Positions 5,192 through 5,256 of a stretch of DNA of 5,256 bases are shown here, piece by piece. Every line of letters starts with the position of its first letter. Position 1 is the first letter of the stretch. A program made the translations under genes and the position numbers. The notes beneath the pieces were generated by a model, which worked only from the letters and a program-made list of their open reading frames with translations, searched no databases and was not told the DNA's origin. Source of the stretch: AWTP1-13 sp035714005 (GTDB lineage: Bacteria > Pseudomonadota > Alphaproteobacteria > Rhizobiales > Hyphomicrobiaceae); contig DASTMQ010000125.1 in NCBI GenBank assembly GCA_035714005.1, forward strand, positions 1 to 5,256. Direction: 5' to 3'.

Positions 5192-5217
5192 GGAACCCCG
5201 CGCGGCGAGGCGGCGTT
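5192..5217 (+). promoter_or_regulatory. Candidate EcfG-type (general stress response) promoter
   Basis: GGAAC (5192-5196) is followed after 17 bases by CGTT (5214-5217). This equals the alphaproteobacterial EcfG/SigT consensus GGAAC-N16-17-CGTT. It lies 74 bases after the kinase stop and points toward a gene beyond the window end. A match with either spacing on either strand has a chance rate somewhat under 0.1 for a window this size, so it is suggestive only. The GGAACC part overlaps a GCGGGG/CCCCGC stem (5181-5201). The remaining bases of 5118-5256 hold no gene. Confidence 0.35.
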
Positions 5218-5256
5218 TGCCAGCAAGCCTCAGAAACCAGAAAAGACGGCGGCCGT

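Noticed and set aside
5133..5201. Terminator after the kinase (CCAAGCC/GGCTTGG arms, GCGGGG/CCCCGC stem)
   Set aside because: The first pair has a 35-base loop and the second is only six pairs; neither is followed by a T-run, so no terminator was called.

Overview
The window is GC-rich DNA, probably from an alphaproteobacterium. The main reason is a HWE-family sensor histidine kinase, a family concentrated in that class. A PhaR-type (polyhydroxyalkanoate regulator) N-terminal domain and a GlcG/HbpS-family protein fit the same setting. Genus cannot be read from the sequence; a Rhodospirillales-like lineage is only a guess.

Layout, left to right. A small GlcG/HbpS-family gene (17-457) reads leftward. 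A 419-base spacer (458-876) has several inverted repeats but no convincing gene. A 77-residue protein that is only the PhaR N-terminal (PHB_acc_N) domain reads rightward (877-1110). It converges on a 101-residue protein of unknown function read leftward (1278-1583). The 167 bases between them hold a hairpin and a 10-base G-rich tandem repeat. A 354-base spacer (1584-1937) of lower GC separates the unknown gene from the divergent kinase and contains a perfect 14-base palindrome. The kinase (1938-5117, 1059 residues) fills the rest: MASE1 membrane sensor, four PAS domains, HWE catalytic core. The last 139 bases contain a match to the alphaproteobacterial EcfG promoter pattern, pointing out of the window.

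The genes do not form one operon: orientations alternate and each small gene is monocistronic as far as can be seen. The kinase has no response regulator inside the window. Its likely output is a stand-alone HWE-type partner, possibly the PhyR-NepR-EcfG general stress system. That rests on the kinase family and on the promoter-like motif beside it and is not proven. No tRNA, rRNA, CRISPR array, intact insertion sequence or obviously new multi-gene system was found. The most notable items are the solo PHB_acc_N protein, the duplicated two-PAS module, the EcfG-like motif and the unexplained 101-residue gene.
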